A stretch of DNA of 64,000 bases from an uncultured Bacteroidales bacterium (GCA_937981765.1 CALJOM010000013.1:17157-81156), one strand, 5' to 3'; counted from the first letter of the stretch, positions 28,947 through 38,520 are shown. A program made the numbers and translations. The notes: generated by a model from the sequence alone, not told the origin.

Positions 28947-30452
28947 TTAATTAGCACGATAATATACTCCTGAACCCGGTCCGAGAGGAATTCCAAGCCA
29001 TACCCACACAATGAGCAATGCAGTCCAGAGAACGAAAAAGGCAATGGTATATGGTAACATGGTTGAAACAAGGGTTCCGATGCCGGCGTTTTTATCGTAT
29101 TTCTCGAAATAAACAATAATCAAGGCAAAAAAACTCATCATTGGCGAAATGACATTGGTAACGCTATCACCAATGCGGAATATGGCCTGAGAAAGCTCGG
29201 GAGAATACCCCAGCAGCATAAAAACAGGGACAAACACCGGACCCAGAATAGCCCACTTGGCAGAAGCGCTTCCCATGAAAAGATTTAAAATTGCCGCAAA
29301 CAAAACAAATAATACTATTAAAGGTATTAGTCCAAGATTGGCTTGTTGCAAAAGAGCCGATCCTTTAATTGCAATGATTAACCCCAGGTTACTCCATTTA
29401 AAAAAGGCAACAAACTGTGCTGCAAAAAACACCAACACCAAAAACGATATTAGGGATTTAAAACTGGCATTCATACCGTTCACTACATCGCGATCGGATT
29501 TAAACTTACCCACAACTACGCCATAGGTAATTCCAAGGGTTGATGCCACTAAAAACAACATTCCAATGAATCCTTTTAGCACCGGTGAATGAAGAATAGA
29601 GCCGTTTTGTGCTCTTAGGAAGCCATTTGGGGGATAAAGGCCTGCAATAAGAATTGCTATCCAGATGGATAAAATACCCAATGTCCACCACAGAGCTTTC
29701 TTTTCAGTGGGCGATAACGATTCTATTTTTTCGGGTGGAACATCGCCGGTGTATTCCCCTAGAAATGGTTCCACAAATCGGTATGTAATCCATGTTGAAA
29801 CTATGGCTATTAAAAAGGTTGAGGCTGCCATAAAGTAGTAATTCGCCGTTGGTAGAACGTAATAGTCGGGGTCGAGAATTCGTGCCGATTCGGTACTCAG
29901 TCCGGCAAGCAACGGATCTATGGTTCCAATGGCTAAATTGGCACTAAAACCTCCGGAAACTCCGGCAAAGGCAGCTGCCAAACCTGCAATGGGGTGTTTT
30001 CCCATAGAATGGAAAATTATTCCTCCAATGGGAATTATCAAAATATAACCCAGGTCGGAGGCTATGTTCGATAACACACCAGCCAATACAATTACAAAGG
30101 TTATCAATCTATTAGGTGATTTCAAGACCATTAACCGGATTACAGCACCAATTAGCCCGCTACTTTCAGCAATGCCAATGCCCAATATGGCAACCATAAC
30201 TATTCCTAATGGTGCAAAACCGGTGTAATTATCAACCATCCCAAGCAAAATTCGGTGAAATCCCTCCCTGGATAGGAGGTTGATTACTTCTATTGTCTCG
30301 TGTGTGGCGGGATGAGTGGCTTGCCAACCAAGGAGGTTGCCCAAAAAAGAGAATAGTAAGACCAATAATGAAAAAATTAGAAACAACGTTGCCGGATTGG
30401 GCAAAAGATTACCCATTCGCTCAATTCCTTTTAAAACGGAGAACTTCTTCAT
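28947..30452 (-). CDS. AbgT family transporter
   Basis: Integral membrane protein of 501 residues with about 11-13 hydrophobic segments. It matches the AbgT family (E. coli AbgT, Neisseria MtrF): N-terminal GIERMGNLLPNPATLFLIFS, later GVVGKFKSDRDVVNGM-like loop, FMGSASAKWAILGPVFVPVFM and RIGDSVTNVISPMMSFFALI. Known members take up p-aminobenzoyl-glutamate or export sulfonamides, so a role in folate fragments is possible, but the substrate is not shown by the sequence. It begins 19 bp after nfo. Confidence 0.92.
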   Translation of the reverse strand: MKKFSVLKGIERMGNLLPNPATLFLIFSLLVLLFSFLGNLLGWQATHPATHETIEVINLLSREGFHRILLGMVDNYTGFAPLGIVMVAILGIGIAESSGLIGAVIRLMVLKSPNRLITFVIVLAGVLSNIASDLGYILIIPIGGIIFHSMGKHPIAGLAAAFAGVSGGFSANLAIGTIDPLLAGLSTESARILDPDYYVLPTANYYFMAASTFLIAIVSTWITYRFVEPFLGEYTGDVPPEKIESLSPTEKKALWWTLGILSIWIAILIAGLYPPNGFLRAQNGSILHSPVLKGFIGMLFLVASTLGITYGVVVGKFKSDRDVVNGMNASFKSLISFLVLVFFAAQFVAFFKWSNLGLIIAIKGSALLQQANLGLIPLIVLFVLFAAILNLFMGSASAKWAILGPVFVPVFMLLGYSPELSQAIFRIGDSVTNVISPMMSFFALIIVYFEKYDKNAGIGTLVSTMLPYTIAFFVLWTALLIVWVWLGIPLGPGSGVYYRAN

Positions 30453-30471
30453 TTTCAGGGAGTAAGTTTTA

Positions 30472-31311
30472 TTAAACGAAAGTCCGTAACAGAGCTATTT
30501 CCTCTTTCCAGAGATTTTCGTCGGGTGTTTCAAGAATAAGAGGAATATTTTCGAATCGGTTGTCCTTCATAAGCCGTTTAAAGGGTTCATAGCCAAGGTG
30601 CCCCTGTCCTAGGGGGGCATGGCGGTCAACACGACTACCAAACGGCTTAAGGGAGTCGTTGATGTGCATTGCAGCGAGGCGGTTAAACCCGACAATTTTG
30701 TCGAATTGTTCCCACGTCGAGTGCCAACCTTTTTCCGAAAGAAGATCGTAACCGGCAGTGAAGGCATGACACGTATCAATACAAACACCCACGCGGCTTT
30801 TATCATTCACATGGCTGATGATAAAGGCCAGATGTTCGAATTTGTAACCAAGATTGGTTCCCTGTCCGGAGGTATTTTCTATTACAGCCATCACGCCATG
30901 CGTAGCCTCCAGGGTTTGATTTATGCTTTCGGCTACCAGTAATAAAGCCTCTTCCTCACTTAACTCATTTAGATGGCTTCCCGGATGGAAGTTGAGTTTT
31001 TTAAGGCCAAGTTGTTCACAACGCTTAAATTCATCGAGAAAGGCTGAGCGCGATTTTTGTAGGGCAACAGGGTCGGGGTTGCAAAGATTAATCAGGTAGC
31101 TGTCGTGGGGTAAAATCTGTTCGAGGAGAAATCCGTATTTGGTGCAGTTTTGTTGAAATTCGTCAATACTCTTCTTCGACAAGGGAGCTCCAAACCACTG
31201 TCGTTGATTTTTGGTAAATAACGCAAAAGCGTTTGCCTCAATGGCATTTGCATTCAGGGGTGCCTGCTCAACCCCTCCCGATGCGCTCACATGAGCTCCA
31301 AGGTAGTACAT
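30472..31311 (-). CDS. nfo: Deoxyribonuclease IV (endonuclease IV)
   Basis: Zinc-dependent apurinic/apyrimidinic endonuclease of base-excision repair, 279 residues. All TIM-barrel metal motifs are visible: GAHVSASGG at the start, [53 protein letters not shown] and LILETPDE. Length is typical. It follows the PUR-domain gene by 2 bp and precedes the AbgT gene by 19 bp. Confidence 0.97.
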   Translation of the reverse strand: MYYLGAHVSASGGVEQAPLNANAIEANAFALFTKNQRQWFGAPLSKKSIDEFQQNCTKYGFLLEQILPHDSYLINLCNPDPVALQKSRSAFLDEFKRCEQLGLKKLNFHPGSHLNELSEEEALLLVAESINQTLEATHGVMAVIENTSGQGTNLGYKFEHLAFIISHVNDKSRVGVCIDTCHAFTAGYDLLSEKGWHSTWEQFDKIVGFNRLAAMHINDSLKPFGSRVDRHAPLGQGHLGYEPFKRLMKDNRFENIPLILETPDENLWKEEIALLRTFV

Positions 31312-31313
31312 GG

Positions 31314-31646
31314 TTATTTGTCTAAGTCGTCAAAAATATCATCAATACTACCCAGAGGGCCTTTGTCGGGATTATCGTCCGAAAGATCGACATCAAAATT
31401 AGCTTGAATGAAATCGAATACCTCATCAAGTCCCTTGCGAAATTTTACAAAATCTTCCTTATAGAGGAATATCTTGTGTTTTTCGTAAGTAATTCCGCCA
31501 TCGGTATCAATTCGCTTTTTGCTTTCGGTGATTGTCAGAAAGAAATCGTTTTTTCGCGTAGCTTTTACGTCAAAAAAATAAGTTCTTTTCCCGGCTTTAA
31601 TTGCCTTTGAGAAAATTTCACCTCCCCTATCAAATTCTTTCTCCAT
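31314..31646 (-). CDS. PUR-family nucleic-acid-binding protein (DUF3276)
   Basis: A 110-residue protein with one PUR repeat: [20 protein letters not shown], followed by [14 protein letters not shown] and [19 protein letters not shown]. The tail (about 85-110) is acidic, including [10 protein letters not shown]. Bacterial PUR proteins are known from Bacteroidota and spirochaetes, where the Borrelia protein binds DNA and RNA. A pairing with nfo, 2 bp downstream, hints at a role near DNA repair, but that is only context. Confidence 0.88.
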   Translation of the reverse strand: MEKEFDRGGEIFSKAIKAGKRTYFFDVKATRKNDFFLTITESKKRIDTDGGITYEKHKIFLYKEDFVKFRKGLDEVFDFIQANFDVDLSDDNPDKGPLGSIDDIFDDLDK

Positions 31647-31674
31647 GGTTCTTGACTTTAACTCACTTCACGGG

Positions 31675-31682
31675 CAAAGTTA
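31675..31682 (-). promoter_or_regulatory. -7 box of the PUR-nfo-abgT-SDR-serS-ruvC unit
   Basis: The minus strand reads TAACTTTG, 28 bp before the PUR ATG. A CACAAAT at 31704-31710 (TTTGTG on the minus strand) could supply the -33 element at about 23 bp spacing. Confidence 0.55.
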
Positions 31683-31788
31683 ACTAATTTTAGGTTTACT
31701 TATCACAAATTTAACGAAAAAACAAATTTGAGTTTTTGCGCTTCAGATATGGGTTTCATTGCAAAACGCTCTAAATGCAAGCTAAGAT

Positions 31789-32499
31789 CTAAAATTTTAG
31801 ATAAAAATCGCGGGTAAGTTCAATATATCGTGAGCTGTATTGGTGACGACCGTTACCTTCAATAACTATCTCTTCTTTGGTTAGTGGTTTTGGTATTGGA
31901 GAAAATTGCAAAAATACTCTGTGAAACTCTTTTTCAGGCACAGGCTTAACTTTAAACACTCTGTTCAAGTAGATCCGATTTTCATTTGCCAATTTGCATG
32001 TCGATTCAAATTTCTCAAAGGGCAGCATTATGGTAATATCTCCATCGGGCAATAGCATCGAAATGGCTTTGTGAAAAAATTGGTTAAGGGGAAAATTACG
32101 TTCGTTACGGGCAATATCGCGGGATATGGTTTTGGTTGGTGGACCGGGATTGAAAAATGGTGGATTGCAAACAATTAACCGGAATAAAGTGGTTGGTTTC
32201 CAAAGAAAAAAGTCGGCCTGATGAACAAAAATAGTGGATGCCCATGGCGATTGGCCAATGTTTTCCCTTGCCTGCAAAGCGGCCGCAGGGTCGATTTCCA
32301 GTGCATCAACAATAAGGTTAGGATTTTTCTGGGCTATCATTAAAGACAACAGTCCGGTTCCACATCCTACGTCGAGAACTCTTCCCGATACAGGGATCTC
32401 TATCCAGGCACCAAACAGCACAGCATCCACTCCTACCTTCATTGCACACCGATCTTGATGAATGGTGAATTGTTTGAAGCGAAAAAACGAATTTGGCAC
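31789..32499 (-). CDS. trmN6: tRNA1(Val) (adenine(37)-N6)-methyltransferase
   Basis: SAM-dependent methyltransferase of 236 residues, YfiC/TrmN6 type. The beginning FRFKQFTIHQDRCAMKVGVDAVLFGAW is characteristic (given here as FRFKQFTIHQD and KVGVDAVLFGAW), then motif I VLDVGCGTGLLSLMIAQ and the adenine-N6 motif NPPFF in LIVCNPPFFNPG. The enzyme methylates A37 of tRNA-Val in E. coli. It is the last gene of the AmmeMemoRadiSam operon, 5 bp after the Memo-like gene. Confidence 0.9.
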   Translation of the reverse strand: MPNSFFRFKQFTIHQDRCAMKVGVDAVLFGAWIEIPVSGRVLDVGCGTGLLSLMIAQKNPNLIVDALEIDPAAALQARENIGQSPWASTIFVHQADFFLWKPTTLFRLIVCNPPFFNPGPPTKTISRDIARNERNFPLNQFFHKAISMLLPDGDITIMLPFEKFESTCKLANENRIYLNRVFKVKPVPEKEFHRVFLQFSPIPKPLTKEEIVIEGNGRHQYSSRYIELTRDFYLKF

Positions 32500-32504
32500 T
32501 GAAT

Positions 32505-33341
32505 TCAGGATTTGTGAAAAAGTATCGAAATATAATCAACAACCTCGGATGAAGGAATTATCTCCCCTGAATGTCCACGGCTAACTACCGTTGCCTGAGG
32601 GTGTTGGTCCACATGACGTGAAAATTGCATTATGGTCATAATTGGCCCATACCCGCATACTGTTACGCGATGCTGACGAACGGTTGTTTCAACATCAGAA
32701 GTGCGAAAAGATAGAATATTCTCCAATACACGGTCGTCTTTCTCTTTTCCTATTTCGGGAGTCTCATAGTGATTAAAATCGGTGGAGGAGAGTAACAAAA
32801 TATTTTTCCCTGTTTTGTTTTTGTAGGCGTTAAGTTGATTTGCAACAAAGATTGCATTCCTGTAGTTTTGCTCCCGAATGGTGATTACAGCAATTGGAAT
32901 TTGGCTCCCAAAGGTGAATTGAATCATCGGGACAATTACCTCAGCCGAATGTTCAAATTGTTGTGCCTCATAGCTCATTTCAAATAATCCCGATTGTTGT
33001 AAATCAGAATCTACTAAGATAGTACCTAATGGAGTTTCCCACGCTTTGCTTGCATCGAGCGAAACTGCAGGGCCTTGTCCGGTGTGGCTTGGAGACACAA
33101 TTACGACTGTATCGTACTGATTTTCATATAACGGATAAATCAAGTTCATGGCATGTTGCCCACTAAACATATATCCGGCATGAGGAACAACACCTCCAAT
33201 AACCATTTCTGGACGAATCGGAAAGTTCGAGACATTTTGGGCAAACTCTTTCAAATAGCTACGTAACCGCTCTGGTTCTTTAGGATAAAAACGACCGGCA
33301 ACATACGGTTTACGTACATCTAAGTGTTTCATATTTTGCAT
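32505..33341 (-). CDS. AmmeMemoRadiSam system protein B (Memo-like)
   Basis: Memo-family protein with a fold related to extradiol dioxygenases. I choose an ATG at 33341 (or 33332, MKHLDVRKPYVAGRFYP), because a longer frame overlaps the radical SAM gene. The metal-site residues of human Memo are conserved: H in VPHAGYMFSGQHA, H in SPSHTGQGPAV, DxxH in STDFNHYE and C in VTVCGYGPIMT. The beginning PYVAGRFYP is the family hallmark. Human Memo has been tied to copper or iron binding and redox signalling; the bacterial role is unknown. It follows the radical SAM gene by 11 bp. Confidence 0.92.
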   Translation of the reverse strand: MQNMKHLDVRKPYVAGRFYPKEPERLRSYLKEFAQNVSNFPIRPEMVIGGVVPHAGYMFSGQHAMNLIYPLYENQYDTVVIVSPSHTGQGPAVSLDASKAWETPLGTILVDSDLQQSGLFEMSYEAQQFEHSAEVIVPMIQFTFGSQIPIAVITIREQNYRNAIFVANQLNAYKNKTGKNILLLSSTDFNHYETPEIGKEKDDRVLENILSFRTSDVETTVRQHRVTVCGYGPIMTIMQFSRHVDQHPQATVVSRGHSGEIIPSSEVVDYISILFHKS

Positions 33342-33352
33342 TTTAATGAGTT

Positions 33353-34369
33353 TTAGAAAATCACGTTTGCCGATGTTCCACAAAAATAACAATTACCTTC
33401 GGAAGTGATGTGGGCTAATTTGGTGTAATATCCATTACGTTCTATGAGCGTTGCATAGCATTTTGTGCACTGAGTTTTGGAATATTCCGGCAAAGCCACA
33501 TTTCCAAGATACACGTAACTCAATGTCTGGGTGGCAATATTATAAAACTCGTGCAACGTTTCTTCGGGTGTGGGAGGCAACGCCAACCGATAGCGGGGAA
33601 AATAACGCGAAATGTGTAAGGGGACATCAACACTTAAATTGCTGGCAATCCACTCCAACATAAGGCGAAATTCCGAGGTTTTATCGTTGAGCGTTGGAAT
33701 AACCAGGAATGTTAATTCCAAATGAATTTTTTTCTGAAAGGCTGTTTTAATGGTCTGCAAAACTGGAGAAATGCTACCTCCGGTTTGTTTCCGGTAGAAA
33801 TCGTCGGAAAAGGCCTTTAAATCAATATTCATAGCCTTTAGATAAGGTGTCAATTCGTTGAAAGGTTCCGGATTGATAAAGCCATTGGTTACCAGAACCA
33901 CCGGAATATCGTTCTGATGCGCCAGTATTGATGTTTGGAAAACAAACTCATAATTAACCGTGGGTTCGTTATACGTAAAGGCAATTCCACAACTGTTTTT
34001 GCCAATTTTGTATAGTTCGATAATCTGTTCTGGAGTATATTCACCAAGATTGGGGAAATCGTTGGTAGCCATTTGCGAAATGGAATGATTTTGGCAAAAT
34101 GGGCATCGGAAATTGCACCCATAGCCACCCACGGAAAGTATTGGTTTGCCGGGATGAAAATGATAAAGAGGTTTTTTCTCGATGGGGTCGTTGTTAATGC
34201 CGCTCACTATTCCGTAGGAGGCTGCATAGAGTACGCCGTCGTGATTATCGCGTACACGGCAAAAACCATTGGAACCATTGTCAATGATGCACTCGTGCGG
34301 ACATAATTTGCACTGAACTTTCTGATTCTCCAGTTTTATGTAGTGTAGGGCTTCTTGTTTGAGGTTCAT
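33353..34369 (-). CDS. AmmeMemoRadiSam system radical SAM enzyme
   Basis: Radical SAM enzyme of 338 residues, related to pyruvate formate-lyase activating enzymes. The 4Fe-4S/SAM motif is CNFRCPFCQN (CxxxCxxC). An N-terminal Cys/His cluster (CKLCPHECIIDNGSNGFCRV) and a C-terminal pair of CxxC motifs (CTKCYATLIE and CYFCGTSAN) suggest extra metal sites. YEPT-like AFTYNEPTVNYE and LDLKAFSDDFYRK-type NIDLKAFSDDFYRKQTGG are typical. No glycyl-radical enzyme gene is nearby, so it is not a simple PFL activase. It is part of the three-gene family signature with Memo-like and AMMECR1-like genes. Confidence 0.93.
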   Translation of the reverse strand: MNLKQEALHYIKLENQKVQCKLCPHECIIDNGSNGFCRVRDNHDGVLYAASYGIVSGINNDPIEKKPLYHFHPGKPILSVGGYGCNFRCPFCQNHSISQMATNDFPNLGEYTPEQIIELYKIGKNSCGIAFTYNEPTVNYEFVFQTSILAHQNDIPVVLVTNGFINPEPFNELTPYLKAMNIDLKAFSDDFYRKQTGGSISPVLQTIKTAFQKKIHLELTFLVIPTLNDKTSEFRLMLEWIASNLSVDVPLHISRYFPRYRLALPPTPEETLHEFYNIATQTLSYVYLGNVALPEYSKTQCTKCYATLIERNGYYTKLAHITSEGNCYFCGTSANVIF

Positions 34370-34407
34370 AAATCCGACTACTTTTGTGATTTTTCCATCA
34401 ACAGTGT

Positions 34408-34938
34408 CTAAAGAGGTTCGTAGCGTGTTGAAGTAAATCTGTAAAATGTCAAATCATCATTATTGAACATTGACAGATTGGCTTTACGTTTCACGATCTT
34501 GATTTGCTGTTCAACGGTGTCCACTCCGGGAAGGTTTGGTAGTAATACAGCTCGTTTATATCCATCCAATTCAACGATAATGCCAAATTTTTGGGGATCG
34601 AGGTTTTCGATACTTGTTTTTTCGGGAATGGAGAGAACATCAACGGTAACATGAATATTATCGAGTTCATCGCAACGCAGGGGTGAAAATCGTGTATCGT
34701 TTTCAGCAGCAGAGATGGCATTATGCTGAACTTCGTCGTGTAAAGTCGGGAATCGGCTGTAAATAGTGCCAATGCATCCGCGTAACGAGCCATCGGAAGT
34801 AAGGTGAATGGAAACAAAACAGGCAGCCTTTACCGCAAGCTCAGGCGGAACAGGTTCAAGCCGGAAGCGAGTCCGTTGGGTAACCCACTCACGAATAACC
34901 TGATAGGCAAAGGTGGCTATGATCGATTTTTCCGGCAC
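34408..34938 (-). CDS. AmmeMemoRadiSam system protein A (AMMECR1-like)
   Basis: A 176-residue AMMECR1-domain protein. The invariant hexapeptide is in DGSLRGCIGTIYS, followed by AAENDTRFSPLRCDELDNIH and the C-terminal GVDTVEQQIKIVKRKANLS. AMMECR1 proteins occur in all domains of life; their biochemical activity is not settled. It starts 6 bp after the ROK kinase gene and precedes the radical SAM gene by 38 bp. Confidence 0.92.
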   Translation of the reverse strand: MPEKSIIATFAYQVIREWVTQRTRFRLEPVPPELAVKAACFVSIHLTSDGSLRGCIGTIYSRFPTLHDEVQHNAISAAENDTRFSPLRCDELDNIHVTVDVLSIPEKTSIENLDPQKFGIIVELDGYKRAVLLPNLPGVDTVEQQIKIVKRKANLSMFNNDDLTFYRFTSTRYEPL

Positions 34939-34944
34939 CTGTTA

Positions 34945-35925
34945 TTACTTTTTCTGTTGATTTTGAATTTCTTTAATTACCAACGCTGCGGCACCAAGAA
35001 TGGCTGAATCGATTCCCGGCAGTCCAGACGGTAAAATTTTGACCTTATTTTTGAAAATTGGCATCAAATGTCGTTCCATGCTTTGCCGAATCGGGTCGAG
35101 AAGAATATCGCCGGCCTTGGTTACTCCTCCAACAAAAAAGATTGCTTGTGGACTTAACGTAGCAACAACATCGGCCAATTTTAGCCCCATGGTTTCGCCA
35201 GCTTGTCTGAAAACCTCCTGTGCCAGCCAATCTCCAACAATGGCCCCCTCGTAAATATCTTTAGAGGTCAATTTGTTCGGTGGGATATCTCCCAAAATCG
35301 AGGAGGTTCGATATTTTACCATAAGCTCGAGAGCCGTTTTAACTAATCCCGAAGCCGAAAGATAGGCTTCAATGCAACCGTAACGGCCACAACCGCACAA
35401 ACGTCCGTTTGGATAAACCGTTGTGTGCCCCAATTCGCCTGCAAATCCATCGTGTCCGTAAACCAACTGTCCATTACTAACTATTCCGCTACCGACGCCG
35501 GTGCCAAGGGTGATGGTTACAAAATCCTTGTATCCGCGAGCAGCACCAAAAATCATTTCTCCCAGAGCTGCAGCATTTGCATCGTTGGTTAGCTGGATAG
35601 GAATGCCGGGAAATTTTTCCGACATCAATTTGCAAACCGGAATTATTCCTTCCCACTCAAGATTTGGCGCGTATTCTATGGAACCATTGTGAAAATTACC
35701 GTTGGGAGCTCCAATTCCAATTCCGCACAAATCTGCATCGGGAATTTTCGACAGCATTTCTTTCAAAAAACTGGATAAAGCATTCAGGTATCCCATAAAA
35801 TCGGGGCCTCTACCTCGGGTTGGTATGGTGCCTCGATGTAATATCTCGCCGTCAAAATTCACAAGTCCGGCTTCGGTATTGGTACCGCCAATGTCAATCC
35901 CTAACACTATTTTGTTGCTGCTCAT
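34945..35925 (-). CDS. ROK family sugar kinase (glucokinase-like)
   Basis: About 326 residues from the ATG at 35923-35925 (MSSNKIVLGIDIGGTNTE); an upstream in-frame ATG at 35991 lies before a -7 box and is unlikely. ROK features are clear: phosphate-1 loop GIDIGGTNTEAGLV, sugar contact LTNDANAAALGE, VTITLGTGVGSGIV and the zinc motif CGCGRYGCIEAYLS. It probably phosphorylates glucose or a related sugar such as N-acetylglucosamine; the exact one is not determined. It heads the operon with the AmmeMemoRadiSam genes. Confidence 0.9.
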   Translation of the reverse strand: MSSNKIVLGIDIGGTNTEAGLVNFDGEILHRGTIPTRGRGPDFMGYLNALSSFLKEMLSKIPDADLCGIGIGAPNGNFHNGSIEYAPNLEWEGIIPVCKLMSEKFPGIPIQLTNDANAAALGEMIFGAARGYKDFVTITLGTGVGSGIVSNGQLVYGHDGFAGELGHTTVYPNGRLCGCGRYGCIEAYLSASGLVKTALELMVKYRTSSILGDIPPNKLTSKDIYEGAIVGDWLAQEVFRQAGETMGLKLADVVATLSPQAIFFVGGVTKAGDILLDPIRQSMERHLMPIFKNKVKILPSGLPGIDSAILGAAALVIKEIQNQQKK

Positions 35926-35947
35926 GATGAAACTGTTTCTATGTTGG

Positions 35948-35955
35948 CAAAAGTA
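35948..35955 (-). promoter_or_regulatory. -7 box of the ROK/AmmeMemoRadiSam operon
   Basis: The minus strand reads TACTTTTG, matching TAnnTTTG, 22 bp before the chosen ROK start. The rest of the 261-bp divergent gap up to 36186 contains the kinase promoter and nothing else I recognise. Confidence 0.5.
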
Positions 35956-36158
35956 TCGTGAATTTAGTAAAAAACTACCATGAAAATACAAAAATATTCA
36001 TGAATCCAAAACTATGGCTCAACCATCAATTCCATCAAGAGTTGCAAGGGGCCGATTAAATTTTGTCGAAAGCAGTAATTGCAGGTAGTGTTAAGGTATG
36101 CCCATAATTTTGACACCGGAATTTGATGGTTTTAATTTTTCGGGAAAAAGTTTTTAAT

Positions 36159-36166
36159 TACATTTG
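36159..36166 (+). promoter_or_regulatory. -7 box of the Cache/PAS histidine kinase
   Basis: TACATTTG matches TAnnTTTG and lies 20 bp before the TTG start of the kinase. It supports transcription beginning just before that start. No -33 element at the expected place. Confidence 0.5.
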
Positions 36167-36186
36167 CTTGAGAAATAAGACTACTG

Positions 36187-38520
36187 TTGAAAGAGTCAAC
36201 CTACAAAATATCAGGGCTTTTTTACCGCTATTTGCTCACCATTTCAATTTCTGTAATGGTGGTGATGGTGATTATTTATTCTAGCGTAGAGTTTTATGAT
36301 TTTATCCAGGAGGAAAAGGCGCTAAGGGAACGCTACAACCAATCGCAGCGACAGTTGGTTAAGCGAGAAACCGAAAAAGTAATTGAGTACGTAAATCTTT
36401 CCCGGCTTTTTATCGAAGACAAACTAAACCGACAGCTTTACGAGCGAACGATGGAAGCCTGGTTGTTGATGGAGAATATTTACAACAAAAACAAAAATCA
36501 AAAATCGCAAAACGAAATCAAAGCAATAATTCGTGAAGCACTTCGCCCTATACGGTTCAACAACGACCGAGGTTATTACTTTATAGTTTCGCACACCGGA
36601 ATACAAGAGCTTTTCCCTGTAAAACCGGAACTTGAAGGGAAAAATGTTCTCCACACAACCGATGAAAAAGGCAATTACCCGGTTAAAGAGGAAATAGAAA
36701 TTATTCGACGATTTGGTGAAGGATTCGTTTCCAGTTATTGGCAAAAACCATTCGACCCACTTCATGAAGTTTCGGTCAAAACCTCCTATATTAAGGATTT
36801 TGCCCCGTTGGGATGGTATGTCGGATGCGGGGAATTCCTAGACGAGGTTCAAAAAGACATTCAGCAAGAAGCCATCAAAGCCATACGGCGGGTACGTTTC
36901 AGCAATAACGGCTACGCCTTTGCTTTCTCGTTCGATGGGAAATGTATTGTATCAACCCACCCGAAGTTTAAGGAAAATGTAAACTTCTGGGACACAGTGG
37001 ATATTAACGGGACACGAATTCTACCTCAGCTTAGAGAATTGGTTAATAACATCGACGGAGGTTACTCAACCTTTTACTTCCGAAAAACCTCATCCGATAC
37101 TCTGGCTCTGAATGTTGTTTACGTAAGAGGAGTTCACGATTGGGAATGGATTGTTGGCGCCGGAATTACCCTCGACGAAATAGATTCTGTGATAGCTGAA
37201 GAGCGTTCTTTATTGTTTCAACATCTCTTCATTAAACTGTTTATTGCCTGCATTGTTCTTGGAATTTTGATGCTGGTTCTCTATCTCCTTATACGTAGGG
37301 TTGAAGGTCACTTGCAGGTGAACTTTGTTCAATTTACCAAAAACCTCGAATATGCCGTTTCAAAAGGCATAGAGGTAACAACCCGAAATATTGAAATTCG
37401 AGAAATATTGCAAATAGCCGAAGAAATTAACAAAGTAATACGGATACGAAAAGAGGCAGAAGATCAATTGCAACGTAGTGAAGCCCTTTTTAGAATTGTT
37501 TTTCAAAACGTGCCTGTGATTCTCATTATTTTCGACGATAATCTTTCCCCTCTCCGTTGGAATAAACAGGCTGATGAATATTTTACCTTCGAAGAAACCG
37601 CTAAAGTTGGATTTTCTATTCTGCACAAGCAATCCGAAATAACTAACCTCAAGAAAATTTTGTTTGCCGATAGGTTTATCAACACAGGTGGATTCAAAGA
37701 GCACCGAATGACAACTAAAAAAGGCGAACGTTATCAGAATTGGGCTATTTTTGAAACCGACGACAAAAAAATTGTTGCTGTAGGGTACGATATTGACGAA
37801 TTGAAAAAACGAGAAGAACAGCTAAATGCACTAAATCAAACCAAAGACAAAATTTTTTCTATCATATCGCACGACTTGCATGGCCCATTCAATGCCATTA
37901 TGGGGTTTGCTCAAATATTTCAAGCTCGTTACGAAACCATTTCCGACGAGAAACGTCTGATGTATGTGAAGCAAATTTACGACTCTGCAAATAATATGCA
38001 CAAACAGCTTCTCAACATTCTTCAATGGGGAAGGCTACAAACTGGAAACTTCAAAGTCAATCTAGGAAAAGTTAGTCTTTCCTCTTTGGTTGATGAAGTA
38101 TTCGCTGTGATCAAACCTCAAGCTGATTTAAAATCGATTCAGGTTCACAATCTGGTAGACAAATCCATAAAAGTTCAAGCCGACTCATCGATGCTATTTA
38201 CCACACTTCAGAACCTTGTATCAAACGCTATAAAATTCACGCAAAAAGGAGGCCATGTAGAGGTTTCGGCTATTTGCCTGAGCGAATTAACCAACATTTT
38301 GGTAACCGACAATGGCATTGGAATGAACAAAGAACAACTTGACTTGTTATTCGACCTCAGAAACACACCACGAAGAAAAGGGACAGCCAACGAAATGGGA
38401 ACAGGACTTGGAATCCACCTTTGCAAAGAATTTGTAGAACGCATGTCGGGACACCTTTGGGTTACCAGCGAAGAAAACCAAGGGACTACGGTTTACATTC
38501 AATTGCCAACGGCCCATTAA
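36187..38520 (+). CDS. Sensor histidine kinase with double Cache and PAS domains
   Basis: About 777 residues from a TTG codon; no ATG is available before the first membrane segment (about 12-33), so TTG is the likely start. The exterior part (about 35-335) holds two Cache-like units, each with an F/Y-rich strand: NDRGYYFIVSHTGIQELFP and GYAFAFSFDGKCIVSTHPKF. A second membrane segment is at about 345-370. A PAS domain (about 435-540), the H-box FSIISHDLHGPFNAIMGFAQ and the ATPase domain with NLVSNAIKFT, VTDNGIGM and GTGLGIHLCKEF follow. It should sense a small extracellular ligand, typical for Cache domains. No response regulator lies next to it, so the partner is elsewhere. Confidence 0.92.
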   Translation: MKESTYKISGLFYRYLLTISISVMVVMVIIYSSVEFYDFIQEEKALRERYNQSQRQLVKRETEKVIEYVNLSRLFIEDKLNRQLYERTMEAWLLMENIYNKNKNQKSQNEIKAIIREALRPIRFNNDRGYYFIVSHTGIQELFPVKPELEGKNVLHTTDEKGNYPVKEEIEIIRRFGEGFVSSYWQKPFDPLHEVSVKTSYIKDFAPLGWYVGCGEFLDEVQKDIQQEAIKAIRRVRFSNNGYAFAFSFDGKCIVSTHPKFKENVNFWDTVDINGTRILPQLRELVNNIDGGYSTFYFRKTSSDTLALNVVYVRGVHDWEWIVGAGITLDEIDSVIAEERSLLFQHLFIKLFIACIVLGILMLVLYLLIRRVEGHLQVNFVQFTKNLEYAVSKGIEVTTRNIEIREILQIAEEINKVIRIRKEAEDQLQRSEALFRIVFQNVPVILIIFDDNLSPLRWNKQADEYFTFEETAKVGFSILHKQSEITNLKKILFADRFINTGGFKEHRMTTKKGERYQNWAIFETDDKKIVAVGYDIDELKKREEQLNALNQTKDKIFSIISHDLHGPFNAIMGFAQIFQARYETISDEKRLMYVKQIYDSANNMHKQLLNILQWGRLQTGNFKVNLGKVSLSSLVDEVFAVIKPQADLKSIQVHNLVDKSIKVQADSSMLFTTLQNLVSNAIKFTQKGGHVEVSAICLSELTNILVTDNGIGMNKEQLDLLFDLRNTPRRKGTANEMGTGLGIHLCKEFVERMSGHLWVTSEENQGTTVYIQLPTAH

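Noticed and set aside
31787..31802. Perfect 16-bp palindrome at the end of trmN6
   Set aside because: Purely A/T-rich apart from the ends, overlaps the stop codon, and has no loop or T-run typical of a terminator.
33353..34369. Pyruvate formate-lyase activating enzyme
   Set aside because: No glycyl-radical enzyme gene near it, and the gene lies in an AmmeMemoRadiSam operon with matching extra Cys motifs.
35926..36186. Possible replication origin where gene direction changes from mostly minus to mostly plus
   Set aside because: No DnaA-box cluster or AT-rich unwinding element was seen, and several genes on both sides break the pattern.
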